Both the position numbers and the translations under genes were made by a program. This document shows positions 44,385 to 53,373 of a stretch of 64,000 nucleotides of DNA, one piece after another. Location of the stretch: positions 1,364,001 through 1,428,000 of the forward strand of contig NZ_CP127161.1 in assembly GCF_030263895.1 (NCBI RefSeq), given 5' to 3'. A model generated the notes under the pieces. That model saw only the letters and a list, made by a program, of their open reading frames with translations. It was not told the origin of the DNA and did not search any database. How positions within the stretch are numbered: the stretch's first letter is position 1; each line of letters begins with the position of its first letter. The stretch comes from Proteiniborus sp. MB09-C3. Its GTDB lineage: Bacteria > Bacillota > Clostridia > Tissierellales > Proteiniboraceae.

Positions 44385-44696
44385 ATGAATGTTAGATTAC
44401 TATTGTATTTAGGAATTTTGATTATTGGTGGATTTTTTGGATATAAGGATTATGGTGGGAAAAGGCTTGATTCGAAGCTTGGCACTATCCAGACTATATG
44501 TCTTTTATTTTTACTTTTTATTATGGGACTTAGGATGGGATTAGATGAAAAAGTAATCTCCTCATTTTTTGAATTAGGATTTCAGGCTTTAGTGATTTCT
44601 ATTTTTACTATTACATTTAGTGTCTTATTAGTGAAGCTAGTTAAGGGGTTTGTACTGAAAAATATACATCAAGGGGAGCAGAAGAATGAGCTTTAA
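44385..44696 (+). CDS. LysO-type lysine exporter, N-terminal part (DUF340)
   Basis: 103 residues with three hydrophobic segments (LLLYLGILIIGGFFGY, TICLLFLLFIMGLRMGL, ALVISIFTITFSVLLVKLV). It matches the N-terminal third of the ~300-residue LysO (YbjE) exporter. ATG 44385 follows AAAGGGGAAAA. It overlaps the second part by 11 bases in another frame, so the protein is made as two chains, as known in some Firmicutes; it is not an obvious recent frameshift because the second gene has its own ribosome site. Confidence 0.8.
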   Translation: MNVRLLLYLGILIIGGFFGYKDYGGKRLDSKLGTIQTICLLFLLFIMGLRMGLDEKVISSFFELGFQALVISIFTITFSVLLVKLVKGFVLKNIHQGEQKNEL

Positions 44697-45279
44697 GATT
44701 ATATTGGCAGTAGCAGCAGGCGTAGGAGCAGGATATTTTATACTGCCTAGTGAAGTGCTACAATATACAGATTATATTTTAGATATAGGATTGTGTTTGT
44801 TATTATTTTTTGTTGGTATTGATATAGGAAAAAACAAGGATGTTTTTAATAAAATAAGAAGGATTGGATTTAGAGTACTTTTAGTTCCTGCAATGATTAT
44901 AGTAGGAAGCATATTTGGAAGTATTCTGGCAGGATTTCTATTAGGTATGCCAGCAAATGAAGCTGGAGCAGTGGGAGCAGGCTTAGGCTGGTACTCCTTA
45001 TCTTCAATGATGCTGGCCACATATTCATCAAAGCTTAGTGCACTTGCCTTTATATCAAATGTAACTAGGGAGATTATAGCGCTGCTAACAATACCCTTTA
45101 TAGCAAAATATATAGGCGATATTGAAAGCATAGCTCCAGCAGGAGCCACATCAATGGATACATCACTGCCACTAATAGCAAAGTCTACAAATCCACAAAC
45201 TGCAATAATAGCATTTGTTAGTGGAGTAATATTGTCTACTTCTGTGCCAATTTTGGTGTCTGCTATTATTAGAATTTAA
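44686..45279 (+). CDS. LysO-type lysine exporter, C-terminal part
   Basis: 197 residues with about six membrane segments and the DUF340 signature (LCLLLFFVGIDIGKNKD, GAVGAGLGWYSLSSMMLATY, ALAFISNVTREIIALLTIPF). The site AAGGGGAGCAG precedes ATG inside the upstream gene. Together with 44385-44696 it reconstitutes the full exporter length. Confidence 0.85.
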   Translation: MSFKIILAVAAGVGAGYFILPSEVLQYTDYILDIGLCLLLFFVGIDIGKNKDVFNKIRRIGFRVLLVPAMIIVGSIFGSILAGFLLGMPANEAGAVGAGLGWYSLSSMMLATYSSKLSALAFISNVTREIIALLTIPFIAKYIGDIESIAPAGATSMDTSLPLIAKSTNPQTAIIAFVSGVILSTSVPILVSAIIRI

Positions 45280-45369
45280 TGAGTATATCAATACCGCCGC
45301 TTCGGTTTTTAGATATTTCTCGATTGGCCTTTAGATTAAGTATCAAAAAAAGAGAGAGAGTTATTCCAA

Positions 45370-45493
45370 GGCCACTGAAAAAGTTCTCTTTTGTCATACT
45401 GAGAGTTAACGAAGGATCTCTCATGTATTGAAAACATACATCTTCAATTACACTTCAGAATGACAAGCAAGAAAATTAAAGTTTTTCAGTGGC
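45370..45493. repeat. MITE-like palindromic repeat, copy 3
   Basis: Ends GGCCACTGAAAAAGTT and AAGTTTTTCAGTGGC are inverted repeats. The core TTGTCATACTGAG ... CTTCAGAATGACAA matches the other copies. Confidence 0.8.
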
Positions 45494-45554
45494 TTCAGTT
45501 ATCCCCTATTAATTTTTATTAGGCAAACAAAGTCAAGATACAAGTGCTTGACTA

Positions 45555-45640
45555 TGAAAGCAGGTTATCAAGGCTAAGAAGATAAAGTTTGGAAATTAAC
45601 TTATCTAAACTAGCCAACCTGCTTCTTTATATTTTTTGAT
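45555..45640 (+). terminator. long imperfect hairpin, terminator-like
   Basis: GCAGGTT, GGCTA and AGATAAAGTT pair in nested order with AACTTATCT, TAGCC and AACCTGC, followed by TTCTTTATATTTTTT. It might end transcription or form a structured leader. From here to 45940 no further gene is recognised. Confidence 0.5.
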
Positions 45641-45940
45641 AGAGTAAAAATTAAAGTTTGAGATTATTTTAATAATCCTTATGGAGTTGTCAATCATCTA
45701 ACATAATAGAATCTCCAAAAACAAGTTAACATTAGTATTCTTTATTAAGGAAAGTGCGTTTGAAATTAATATTTAGGATGTGATAAAACAGGCAGATGTA
45801 TTCAAAGAATTTTAGAACATTGATAAAAAATCTACTATATATAACGGTTATCCTTGAAAAAATATAACGGAAGAAGTATAATGAAAGAAGCATAAGCAAA
45901 GCATAACAATACAAAAGATTAGCAAAGGAGGACAAAGGTA

Positions 45941-46606
45941 TTGGACTACACTGATTTTGATAAAGCCAGTCAATCACCTTGGAACAGGGCAATGTATGAT
46001 GATATTGTAAAGACACTTGTTGCTCGATGTGAGACTATAGATAAAAGTCTATTTACAAGGGACAACCCTGCGGTTTTAGATATTGGAAGTGGGCCAGGAG
46101 GCTTAAGCCTCGCTTTTTTAAGAAAAATACCCTTAAAAGAAATATCTCTTTTGGACCTTAGAGAGGATGGTCTTGAAAAAGCCAAGGAGAGAATCCATAA
46201 GGAGCATCCAAATACCCAAGTACATATTATTAAGGCGGATATTCATGAAATTCCCCTAAAAGAGAGTTCCTACGACCTTATTATAAGCCGAGGATCCATT
46301 CGATTTTGGGAAAACCAGGAAGAAGCATTAAAAGAAATTCGCCGAATTCTCAAGCCCGATGGAATAGCATATATAGGAGGAGGACGAGGCTCTGCAGCTT
46401 TTCAGGAAAGGAGACTTAAGGAGGATAATGAATGGTTTCCTGACAATTATAACATGGATCCTTCAAGTATAAAGAAAATACCCTCGAAGAAGCTTGAAGA
46501 TTGGGAGTATGAAAGATTATTTGAAGCCTACGGAGATTCCTATGAAATATATAGCCATTTAGGTGATGGTCATTGGATACTCTGGAAAAAAGGAGAAAGG
46601 CTATGA
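45941..46606 (+). CDS. SAM-dependent methyltransferase
   Basis: 221 residues from a TTG start behind AAAGGAGG. Class I fold: VLDIGSGPGGLSLAFL (SAM-binding GxGxG), LLDLREDGLEKAKERI, ADIHEIPLKESSYDLIISRG and EIRRILKPDGIAYIGGG. The substrate is unknown. It heads the metal-importer operon and overlaps the permease start by four bases, so a role in making or modifying a metal ligand is possible. Confidence 0.85.
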   Translation: MDYTDFDKASQSPWNRAMYDDIVKTLVARCETIDKSLFTRDNPAVLDIGSGPGGLSLAFLRKIPLKEISLLDLREDGLEKAKERIHKEHPNTQVHIIKADIHEIPLKESSYDLIISRGSIRFWENQEEALKEIRRILKPDGIAYIGGGRGSAAFQERRLKEDNEWFPDNYNMDPSSIKKIPSKKLEDWEYERLFEAYGDSYEIYSHLGDGHWILWKKGERL

Positions 46607-47622
46607 GGCTAAAGCATCAGGAATTTTTCAAGAGCCACTGGCCCTTACTTATACCTATTCCCATACTTCTAGGACTTATATCTTTTACACTTGGACGCTA
46701 TCCTATTGGACTAGATGATTTATTAAAAACTATCTATTGGTACATAAATGATCCAACTCAAATTATAGATCCCAATATGAGCACCGTCCTTTTTGAAATA
46801 AGGATACCAAGAGTGATAGTAGTCATAATGGTAGGTGCAGGCATTAGTATGGCAGGCTCAGCTTATCAGGGTATGTTCCGAAACCCCTTAGTTTCTCCAG
46901 ATATTTTAGGAGCCACAGCAGGAGCAAGCTTTGGAGCAGCAATGGGCATAATAGCTCAGCAGCCTATTTCCGTTATTCAATTATATGCTTTTGTAGGAGG
47001 ACTATTATCTGTTTTTTTAGCTACCCGCTTTGAGAAAATGGTGAAATACGATCCTATATTGGCCCTTGTACTTGGAGGAATGCTGGTGAAGGCTCTTTTT
47101 AATGCAGGTCTTTCCATCATCAAATATCTATCAGATCCAGAGCAAACCTTACCAGCTATTACATTTTGGCTTATGGGAACATTTACTGATGTGATACCTT
47201 CCCATATGATTCAGGTAGGAATTCCTTTGGTTATTTCAGGTATCTTTTTATTTGTTAACCGACAACGGTTAAATGTTGCTTCCTTTGGCGAAGAGGAAGC
47301 AAGGGCTATGGGTATCAATACAAAAAGAGTTCGTTTGGAGGTCATTGGAGCTTGTACCTTAATCACAGCTTCTAGTGTCTCCATTTGTGGGCAAATTGGA
47401 TGGATAGGCTTAATCGTTCCTCATTTAGCAAGATCCCTAACAGGGCCTAATTATAGGGCATTGATACCAGTTTCAGCTCTTATTGGCAGCAGCTTTTTAC
47501 TGATTTGCGATACTATCTGTCGTAATGCCTTTGCTGTAGAGCTGCCCATAGGACTTCTGACTTCTATACTGGGAATTCCCTTCTTTGTCATCATTTTTAA
47601 ACAAAAGGCAGGGAGGGCATAA
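46603..47622 (+). CDS. FecCD-type metal/chelate ABC permease
   Basis: ATG 46603 (ATGA overlap with the methyltransferase stop; AAAGGAGAAAGG upstream). About 339 residues with nine or ten membrane helices. RIPRVIVVIMVGAGISMAGS, GCQGMFRNPLVSPDILG-like (AYQGMFRNPLVSPDILG) and IGWIGLIVPHLARSLTG are the BtuC/FecCD landmarks. Companion ATPase and binding protein follow. Confidence 0.9.
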   Translation: MRLKHQEFFKSHWPLLIPIPILLGLISFTLGRYPIGLDDLLKTIYWYINDPTQIIDPNMSTVLFEIRIPRVIVVIMVGAGISMAGSAYQGMFRNPLVSPDILGATAGASFGAAMGIIAQQPISVIQLYAFVGGLLSVFLATRFEKMVKYDPILALVLGGMLVKALFNAGLSIIKYLSDPEQTLPAITFWLMGTFTDVIPSHMIQVGIPLVISGIFLFVNRQRLNVASFGEEEARAMGINTKRVRLEVIGACTLITASSVSICGQIGWIGLIVPHLARSLTGPNYRALIPVSALIGSSFLLICDTICRNAFAVELPIGLLTSILGIPFFVIIFKQKAGRA

Positions 47623-48425
47623 TGGAAAAGTTAATTGTAGAAAATATTGTCTCTGGATATGGAAAAGGGACAGATATTGTAAAAGAAGTATCCTTGGAAT
47701 TAGAAAGAGGAAGCTTTGCCTGTATTTTAGGTGCTAATGGCTGTGGGAAAACTACTCTTTTAAAAACTATTCTTGGCCTTATTCCTGCAAGAAAAGGTCT
47801 TGTAAGCTGTGGTGGCGTGAATATTTTAGGACTTAAGGAGCCAGAAAGGGCTAAATATATCGCCTATATTCCACAAGCTCATAGTTCACCATTTCCTTTC
47901 ACAGTAGAGGATGTGGTGAGAATGGGAAGAACTCCGCATTTAGGGCAGCTCTCAATGGAAAAAAAAGAGGATATAGAAATAGCAAATACATGTATGGAGC
48001 AGGTTGGTATTCTACATTTAGCAAAAATACCCTATACTCAGCTTTCAGGAGGACAGCAACAGCTAGTAATCATAGCTAGGGCACTTGCTCAGGAATCAAG
48101 CTTTCTAGTCATGGACGAGCCTTGTTCCAATCTAGACTATAGAAATCAATATCATGTACTTGGTCAGATTAAAGAGCTTTGCGTAACTATGGGTCTTGGA
48201 GTGCTAATGGTCACCCATGATCCATCTCATTGTTTTTTTGCAGCACATAGGGTTCTTCTAATGGAAAAAGGAAGGGTCTTAGTCAAAGGAGAGCCCAAAA
48301 AGGTCATGACCAAGGAGAACCTAGAAAGGCTTTATGGGCTACCAGTTATAGTAGCTCCCCTCATGGAAGAAGGAGAAGAAAACATGGTGTGCATTCCCCA
48401 AAAAAGAAAGACAATCATAAATTAG
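47622..48425 (+). CDS. metal/chelate ABC importer ATPase
   Basis: 267 residues. Walker A GANGCGKTT, signature LSGGQQQLVIIARAL, Walker B FLVMDEPCSNLD, H-loop VTHD. The start overlaps the permease by one base (GGGAGGGCATA upstream). The pattern FTVEDVVRMGRTPHLG is common in FecCD-associated ATPases. Confidence 0.92.
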   Translation: MEKLIVENIVSGYGKGTDIVKEVSLELERGSFACILGANGCGKTTLLKTILGLIPARKGLVSCGGVNILGLKEPERAKYIAYIPQAHSSPFPFTVEDVVRMGRTPHLGQLSMEKKEDIEIANTCMEQVGILHLAKIPYTQLSGGQQQLVIIARALAQESSFLVMDEPCSNLDYRNQYHVLGQIKELCVTMGLGVLMVTHDPSHCFFAAHRVLLMEKGRVLVKGEPKKVMTKENLERLYGLPVIVAPLMEEGEENMVCIPQKRKTIIN

Positions 48426-48436
48426 GAGGAGATTTA

Positions 48437-49567
48437 ATGAAAAGTACTAAAAAACAGTTTCTGATTCTTTTGTTAGCAATGGTGTTAAGTACTTCAATGT
48501 TATTTACAGGCTGTCAAAAGACGGAAGCACCAGAAAATACGGGAACTGTTCAAGATGAAGGACTAAAAGAAAAGGAAACTATAGCAAAAACCGTCAAGAT
48601 TACGGACATGAATGGGAGAGAGTTAGAAATTCCTTCTCCCCAAGAGCTTAAGAAAGTCTATTTCCCAAGTCCTTTAGCTCAGTTAATGGTATATACAATC
48701 AATCCAGATAAGATGGCAGGCGTTGTTTCAGAGCTTAGACCAGATCAGTTAAGATTTATGCCAAAGGCAGAAGGATTGGAGGTCATGGGCAATTTTGATG
48801 GAGGGGCAAAAATTAACCCTGAGCAGGTTTTAGCTACAGGGGCTCAGGTCTTTATTTCCATGGGACCTATGAAGCTAGACGAAAAATCAAAGCAATCTGC
48901 TGATGAATTGCAGGAGCAGCTAAAGATACCTGTTATTGTAGTCAATGGACAATTTGATCAAAGGGCAGAAGCCTACCGCTTTTTAGGTAAGGTCTTTGGT
49001 GAAGAAGAACGCTGCGAGGAGCTTGCAAAATATTGCGAGGAAACTTATAAAGAGGTACAAGAAAAAGTAGAGACTATTCCAGAAGACAAGAGAGTCACAT
49101 TATACTATGCTGAAAAGGAAAATGGATTGGCAACAGAGCCAGAAACATCTTCTCATGCTGCTGTATTCAAATATGCAGGAGCAAAAAATGTAGCTAATGT
49201 AGATAATACTCCCGGTTCTGGTATGACTCCAGTTACTCTTGAGCAAATTTTGGCTTGGAATCCTGATGTGATTTTCATGAGCGAGGGTAAAGCTAGCCCT
49301 TATAAAGAGATTATTACCAATAAAAATTGGTCTAATATAGAAGCCGTAAAAAATGGAAAGGTTTACGAGGCACCAAGCTTACCTTTTAGCTGGATTGATC
49401 GTCCACCTTCTTCACAGCAGTATTTAGGCTTACGTTATGTAGCTAATATTCTGTATCCAGAAGTATTCTCATATGATATGACTTCTGAGGTGCAAAAGTT
49501 CTTTAAATTATTCTATCAGGTGGATTTGTCCGCTGAGGAAGCAAAGGACATGTTAGGAGGAAAATAA
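48437..49567 (+). CDS. substrate-binding lipoprotein of the metal importer
   Basis: ATG 48437 follows TTAGGAGG; the signal peptide MKSTKKQFLILLLAMVLSTS ends at lipobox FTGC. About 376 residues of the TroA/FepB-like fold (ITDMNGRELEIPSPQELKKV, INPEQVLATGAQVFISMGP, NPDVIFMSEGKASPYKEI, PSLPFSWIDRPPSSQQYLG). This subgroup of type II importers includes molybdate/tungstate (MolA-like) and cobalt or siderophore binders. The following MoeA-like and DUF364 genes favour molybdate or tungstate, as inference. Confidence 0.85.
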   Translation: MKSTKKQFLILLLAMVLSTSMLFTGCQKTEAPENTGTVQDEGLKEKETIAKTVKITDMNGRELEIPSPQELKKVYFPSPLAQLMVYTINPDKMAGVVSELRPDQLRFMPKAEGLEVMGNFDGGAKINPEQVLATGAQVFISMGPMKLDEKSKQSADELQEQLKIPVIVVNGQFDQRAEAYRFLGKVFGEEERCEELAKYCEETYKEVQEKVETIPEDKRVTLYYAEKENGLATEPETSSHAAVFKYAGAKNVANVDNTPGSGMTPVTLEQILAWNPDVIFMSEGKASPYKEIITNKNWSNIEAVKNGKVYEAPSLPFSWIDRPPSSQQYLGLRYVANILYPEVFSYDMTSEVQKFFKLFYQVDLSAEEAKDMLGGK

Positions 49568-50347
49568 ATGAGAGAATCATGGGAACTATATGATGAATTA
49601 ATTGAGGAAATTCCAAATGAGCTTATGGTAGATTATTTTGCTATTGGTCTTGGCTGGACGCAAGTATGGTCTGGAGATCAAACTGGTGTTGCCATGACAG
49701 TGAAGCAAAGCGGACCAAGGCTTTTATCCCATGGAAATTATAAAGGACTGCCACTAAAGGATGTGGCAGCCCTTGTTAAATCCTGGGATTTTATAGAGGC
49801 TTCCGTAGGAGCTGCTGCCCTAAACTGTTATTACAATACATTTCATAAGGTTAAGGCACAGGGAGGCTTTAAGGGTATTACTCTTGAGGATTTAACTCAC
49901 AAGGAAAGGGTAAAAAAGGAAGCCTTCATAGCCTTTCGAAAAGAGATAACAGGGAAGAAAGTAGCCATAATTGGTCATTTTCCCCACATTGAAAAGGAGC
50001 TTGGGCCTATTTGTGATTTAAGCATATTGGAAAGAAATCCTCAAAAAGGAGATTATCCAGATACAGCCTGTGAATACATTCTTCCAGAGCAGGATTATCT
50101 CTTTATCACAGGAATGACCTTGACCAATAAGACTTTGCCTCGACTTCTTGCTCTTGCCAAGGATAATGCAAAGATTAGTATTGTAGGGCCAAGTATTTGT
50201 TTATCTCCAAAGTTATTTCAATGGGGAGCTAATAATCTTTCTGGCTTTTGTGTTTTAGAAAGAGATTTACTAAATGAAGTTGTTTTAAGAGGAGAAAAAG
50301 GTACCATATTTCGTTCTGGTGTTATGGTAAGTATAGGAGGAGAATAA
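49568..50347 (+). CDS. DUF364/DUF4213 heavy-metal-chelate protein
   Basis: 259 residues. An N-terminal DUF4213 part (YFAIGLGWTQVWSGDQTGVAM, FIEASVGAAALNCYYN) and a C-terminal DUF364 Rossmann part (GKKVAIIGHFPHIEKELG, YLFITGMTLTNKTLPRLL, ISIVGPSICLSPKLFQWGA) are present. These proteins are usually encoded beside metal importers and are thought to bind the imported metal or chelate. The start codon lies directly after the binding-protein stop. Confidence 0.85.
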   Translation: MRESWELYDELIEEIPNELMVDYFAIGLGWTQVWSGDQTGVAMTVKQSGPRLLSHGNYKGLPLKDVAALVKSWDFIEASVGAAALNCYYNTFHKVKAQGGFKGITLEDLTHKERVKKEAFIAFRKEITGKKVAIIGHFPHIEKELGPICDLSILERNPQKGDYPDTACEYILPEQDYLFITGMTLTNKTLPRLLALAKDNAKISIVGPSICLSPKLFQWGANNLSGFCVLERDLLNEVVLRGEKGTIFRSGVMVSIGGE

Positions 50348-51517
50348 ATGATTGAGAATATAAGTGTTCAGGAGGCTATTGCACTTTTTCAACATCAGTG
50401 GCAGCCTCAAGGCATGGAGGTTATTCCTCTAGAAGAAGCAAACACACGAATTTTAGGTGATACATTATATGCTAAAGAATCCATTCCAGTAGTTAGGGCT
50501 TCCATGATGGATGGAATAGCCATAAAAGGAGACAATTATACTAAGGACCCTAGTCATTGGGTTTATGGAAAGGATTATATAAGGGCAGACACAGGAGATG
50601 ACTTTTCCGATGATTTTGATACGGTAATTGCTATTGAAAAGGTGAATATGGAAGATGGCAAGCTTTCTTGGAGGGAGGACTTTCCTTTTGAAAAAGGAAT
50701 GAATGTTAGGCATAGAGGCTCTACCATTAAGGAGAATACTCTTTTATTAGAAAAGGGAAGTCGCTTAAACGCAACCGCGCTTGCATTGTTGGCAATGGGA
50801 AATCATGGAGAAGTTAAAGTGTATAAAAAGCCTAAGGTAGTATTCATTCCAACTGGCTCAGAGCTAGTTGGTGTAGGAACTAAGCTTTCTCGAGGAGAAA
50901 ATATCGATAGCAATAGTCCCATGGCAGAGGTACTATTAGAGGATTTTGGTGCAGTACCAATTCTTTATCCCATAACAAAGGATGACCCAGAATCCTTAAG
51001 AGCAGCTGTGAAAAAGGCCTTAAAGGAAGGAGATATGGTTCTTATCAATGGTGGCTCCTCCAAGGGAGAAGAGGATTTCAACCTTCGTATTTTAGAGGAA
51101 ATGGGTGAGGTATTCTTTCATTGGACTCAATGTGGGCCAGGAAGACCTGCTGCCATGGCAAAGATAGAAAACAAGCCAGTGTTCATTGTGCCAGGACCAG
51201 CCTATGGATGCTTTAATGTTCTTCAATGGTTAATAGGCCCTTGTATAAGGTACTTGACAGGAGCTCAAGAGCCATACTATTATAAAGTAAAGGCAAAGTT
51301 AAAGGAGTCAGTTCAAGCGCCTACACATTTCCAATTTCTTTTAGGGGCACAGGTTGAAAGGAACGAGGAGGGAGACCTACTAGTAAACCTATTAAGCTTT
51401 AAAAAGAATGGCGTTCCTGATTGTTTAAAAGCTAATGGATTTGTTCATACAAAGCCAGGAATGAATCCCTTCCAAGCAGGAGATGAAATAGAAGTGAATT
51501 TATTGAAGCCAGTGTAG
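50348..51517 (+). CDS. MoeA-like molybdopterin molybdotransferase
   Basis: 389 residues. MoeA domains in order: N-terminal with ASMMDGIAIKG, then the MPT-binding central domain with VVFIPTGSELVGVG, NIDSNSPMAEVLLEDFGA, GDMVLINGGSSKGEEDF and PVFIVPGPAYG, and a C-terminal beta domain. Canonical MoeA has DGYA and GGSSVGxxD; here the Asp is kept in MDG, and GGSSKGEED replaces Val by Lys. It may insert Mo or W into molybdopterin, or be a specialised paralogue for metal storage. AGGAGGAG precedes ATG. Confidence 0.85.
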   Translation: MIENISVQEAIALFQHQWQPQGMEVIPLEEANTRILGDTLYAKESIPVVRASMMDGIAIKGDNYTKDPSHWVYGKDYIRADTGDDFSDDFDTVIAIEKVNMEDGKLSWREDFPFEKGMNVRHRGSTIKENTLLLEKGSRLNATALALLAMGNHGEVKVYKKPKVVFIPTGSELVGVGTKLSRGENIDSNSPMAEVLLEDFGAVPILYPITKDDPESLRAAVKKALKEGDMVLINGGSSKGEEDFNLRILEEMGEVFFHWTQCGPGRPAAMAKIENKPVFIVPGPAYGCFNVLQWLIGPCIRYLTGAQEPYYYKVKAKLKESVQAPTHFQFLLGAQVERNEEGDLLVNLLSFKKNGVPDCLKANGFVHTKPGMNPFQAGDEIEVNLLKPV

Positions 51518-51540
51518 ACTCCTAAAAAGGAGTCTTTATT
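51517..51540 (+). terminator. Rho-independent terminator
   Basis: GACTCCT-AAAA-AGGAGTC followed by TTTATT, at the end of the metal operon. Confidence 0.7.
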
Positions 51541-51689
51541 GTATTTAGAATATCTCCCATAAGTTTTATTACTGATTTTAATACATCTTAAGCTTTAAAA
51601 GCTACTTAACTATAGTTATTAATCTCAGTTAATAAGGGCAAACTTGGAAAGGTAAGAGAGTAAAATTACTGATTCAGAGGAGGACTTAA

Positions 51690-52859
51690 ATGCTTAAATT
51701 AATCAAAAACGGAGAGATATATTCACCAAAATATTTAGGTAAAAAGGATATATTGTTAACGGGAGATAAAATCGGATACATAGATGATTGTATAAATATA
51801 CCAGATGATTTCTTAGATATCCAGATTATAGATGCAGCAGAAAGCCTAGTAACTCCAGGGTTTATAGATGGTCATGTTCATATAACTGGTGGCGGCGGAG
51901 AAGGTGGATTTAAAACCAGAACGCCAGAAATACAGCTTTCTGATATTACAAAGGGCGGAGTAACTACAGTAATTGGAGTTTTAGGGACAGACGGAACTAC
52001 AAGGACTATGTCGAACTTGTTGGCAAAGGCTTATGCACTAGAAGAGGAAGGCATAAGCTGCTATGTTTTAACAGGTTCATATCAGGTTCCAGTTAGAACT
52101 GTGACAGGCAGCATTCAGGATGATATTATACTCATAGATAAGATAATAGGTGTAGGAGAGGTAGCTTTGTCAGACCATAGATCTTCGCAGCCTACAATGG
52201 AGGATATTGCAAAAATTGCTGCCGAGGCTAGAGTAGGAGGCATACTGTCTGGCAAGGCGGGAATTGTAAACATACATATGGGAGATGGACATAGAAATAT
52301 TAGCTTCATACAGGAAATAATAGAAAAGACAGAAATACCGCCAAGACAATTTGTATTGACACATATATTACGTAATCCAGAGCTGTTCAAAATCTCTATA
52401 GATTATGCAAGAAGTGGAGGACTTGTAGATTTTACTACAAGTACAGCAGGCTCATCTGATGAAAAAGAGCTTACACCAGGTAAAGCATTGAAAGTGATGC
52501 TAGAAGAAGGAGTAAATATTGAAAATATAACATTTACCTCTGATGGACAAGGAAGTCTACCTATTTTTGATGAACAAAAAAGGTATGTAGGGTTAGGCGT
52601 TGGAAAAGTAACTTCCCTATATACTGCTGTAAGGGAAGCAATATTAAGCGAGAAAGTAGCAATTGAAGATGCCTTAAGGGTTATCACCTTAAATCCTGCA
52701 AACAATTATATGCTTAAGAGTAAAGGAAGCATAGAAGTAGGTAAGGATGCAGATATAGTATTATTAAATAAAGAGGATTTAAATATAAATACTGTAATGG
52801 CTAAAGGGAAAGTAATGTATCAAAATGGAGAAGTAAGGGTGAAGGGTACATTTGAATAA
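51690..52859 (+). CDS. iadA: isoaspartyl dipeptidase
   Basis: 389 residues of the amidohydrolase superfamily. FIDGHVHITGGGGEGG carries the HxH zinc site, GKAGIVNIHMGDG and LTHILRNPE the next His ligands, and FTSDGQGSLP the metal-binding Asp. Close to IadA in length and motifs. It cleaves beta-aspartyl dipeptides from damaged proteins. CAGAGGAGG precedes ATG. Stands alone between two terminators. Confidence 0.9.
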   Translation: MLKLIKNGEIYSPKYLGKKDILLTGDKIGYIDDCINIPDDFLDIQIIDAAESLVTPGFIDGHVHITGGGGEGGFKTRTPEIQLSDITKGGVTTVIGVLGTDGTTRTMSNLLAKAYALEEEGISCYVLTGSYQVPVRTVTGSIQDDIILIDKIIGVGEVALSDHRSSQPTMEDIAKIAAEARVGGILSGKAGIVNIHMGDGHRNISFIQEIIEKTEIPPRQFVLTHILRNPELFKISIDYARSGGLVDFTTSTAGSSDEKELTPGKALKVMLEEGVNIENITFTSDGQGSLPIFDEQKRYVGLGVGKVTSLYTAVREAILSEKVAIEDALRVITLNPANNYMLKSKGSIEVGKDADIVLLNKEDLNINTVMAKGKVMYQNGEVRVKGTFE

Positions 52860-52878
52860 GATAGGTATTTTTATTAAA

Positions 52879-52936
52879 AGCAAGATTTATCATGATATTT
52901 CAATATTGTCATGATAAATCTTGCTCTTATTTTTTT
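52879..52936 (+). terminator. Rho-independent terminator
   Basis: AGCAAGATTTATCATGA and TCATGATAAATCTTGCT form a perfect 17-bp stem, then TTATTTTTTT. Confidence 0.9.
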
Positions 52937-52985
52937 GCTTAATTTTTCAAAAAAGTACTTGCATAATTAAATACTTAGTGTCATA

Positions 52986-53010
52986 CTATACTTAGCATTA
53001 CTAAGTATAG
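52986..53010. promoter_or_regulatory. PadR operator candidate
   Basis: CTATACTTAG-CATTA-CTAAGTATAG is a perfect 10-bp inverted repeat 19 bases before the PadR-family start. It probably overlaps the promoter, whose -35 would be TTGCAT at about 52960. PadR regulators bind such palindromes near their own promoters. Confidence 0.7.
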
Positions 53011-53028
53011 TTTATGTGAGGTGAAATA

Positions 53029-53373
53029 ATGAGTGAACTAGAGAAACAGTTGAAAAAAGGGGTTCTTAACATTGTAATTCTAAAAATGATAAATGAAAAG
53101 GACATGTACGGATATGAAATGATTCAAATTATAGACGAAAAAAGTAATGGATACTTTAAGCTGAAGGAAGGCTCTCTTTATCCCGTGTTATATAGATTAG
53201 AAGATGAGGGGCTTATAGAAAGCTATTGGAATAAAGAGCCTTATAAAAGAACTGTACCTAGAAAGTATTATAAAATTACTAATAAGGGCATAGCAGTACT
53301 AAAGGTATATGCTGAGGAATGGAATGATTTTTTAATGGGAACTAAGAGTATATTGAAAGGAGAGTCTTTTTAA
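53029..53373 (+). CDS. PadR-family transcriptional regulator
   Basis: 114 residues with the winged helix of PadR: KGVLNIVILKMINEKDMYGYEMIQ, EGSLYPVLYRLEDEGLIESY and RKYYKITNKGIAVL. The start follows GTGAGGTGAAATA. It overlaps the next gene by one base and likely represses both. Confidence 0.92.
   Translation: MSELEKQLKKGVLNIVILKMINEKDMYGYEMIQIIDEKSNGYFKLKEGSLYPVLYRLEDEGLIESYWNKEPYKRTVPRKYYKITNKGIAVLKVYAEEWNDFLMGTKSILKGESF

Noticed and set aside
44385-45279. Recent frameshift in lysO
   Set aside because: Both halves have proper ribosome sites and a short overlap, and two-gene LysO proteins are known, so a natural split is preferred.
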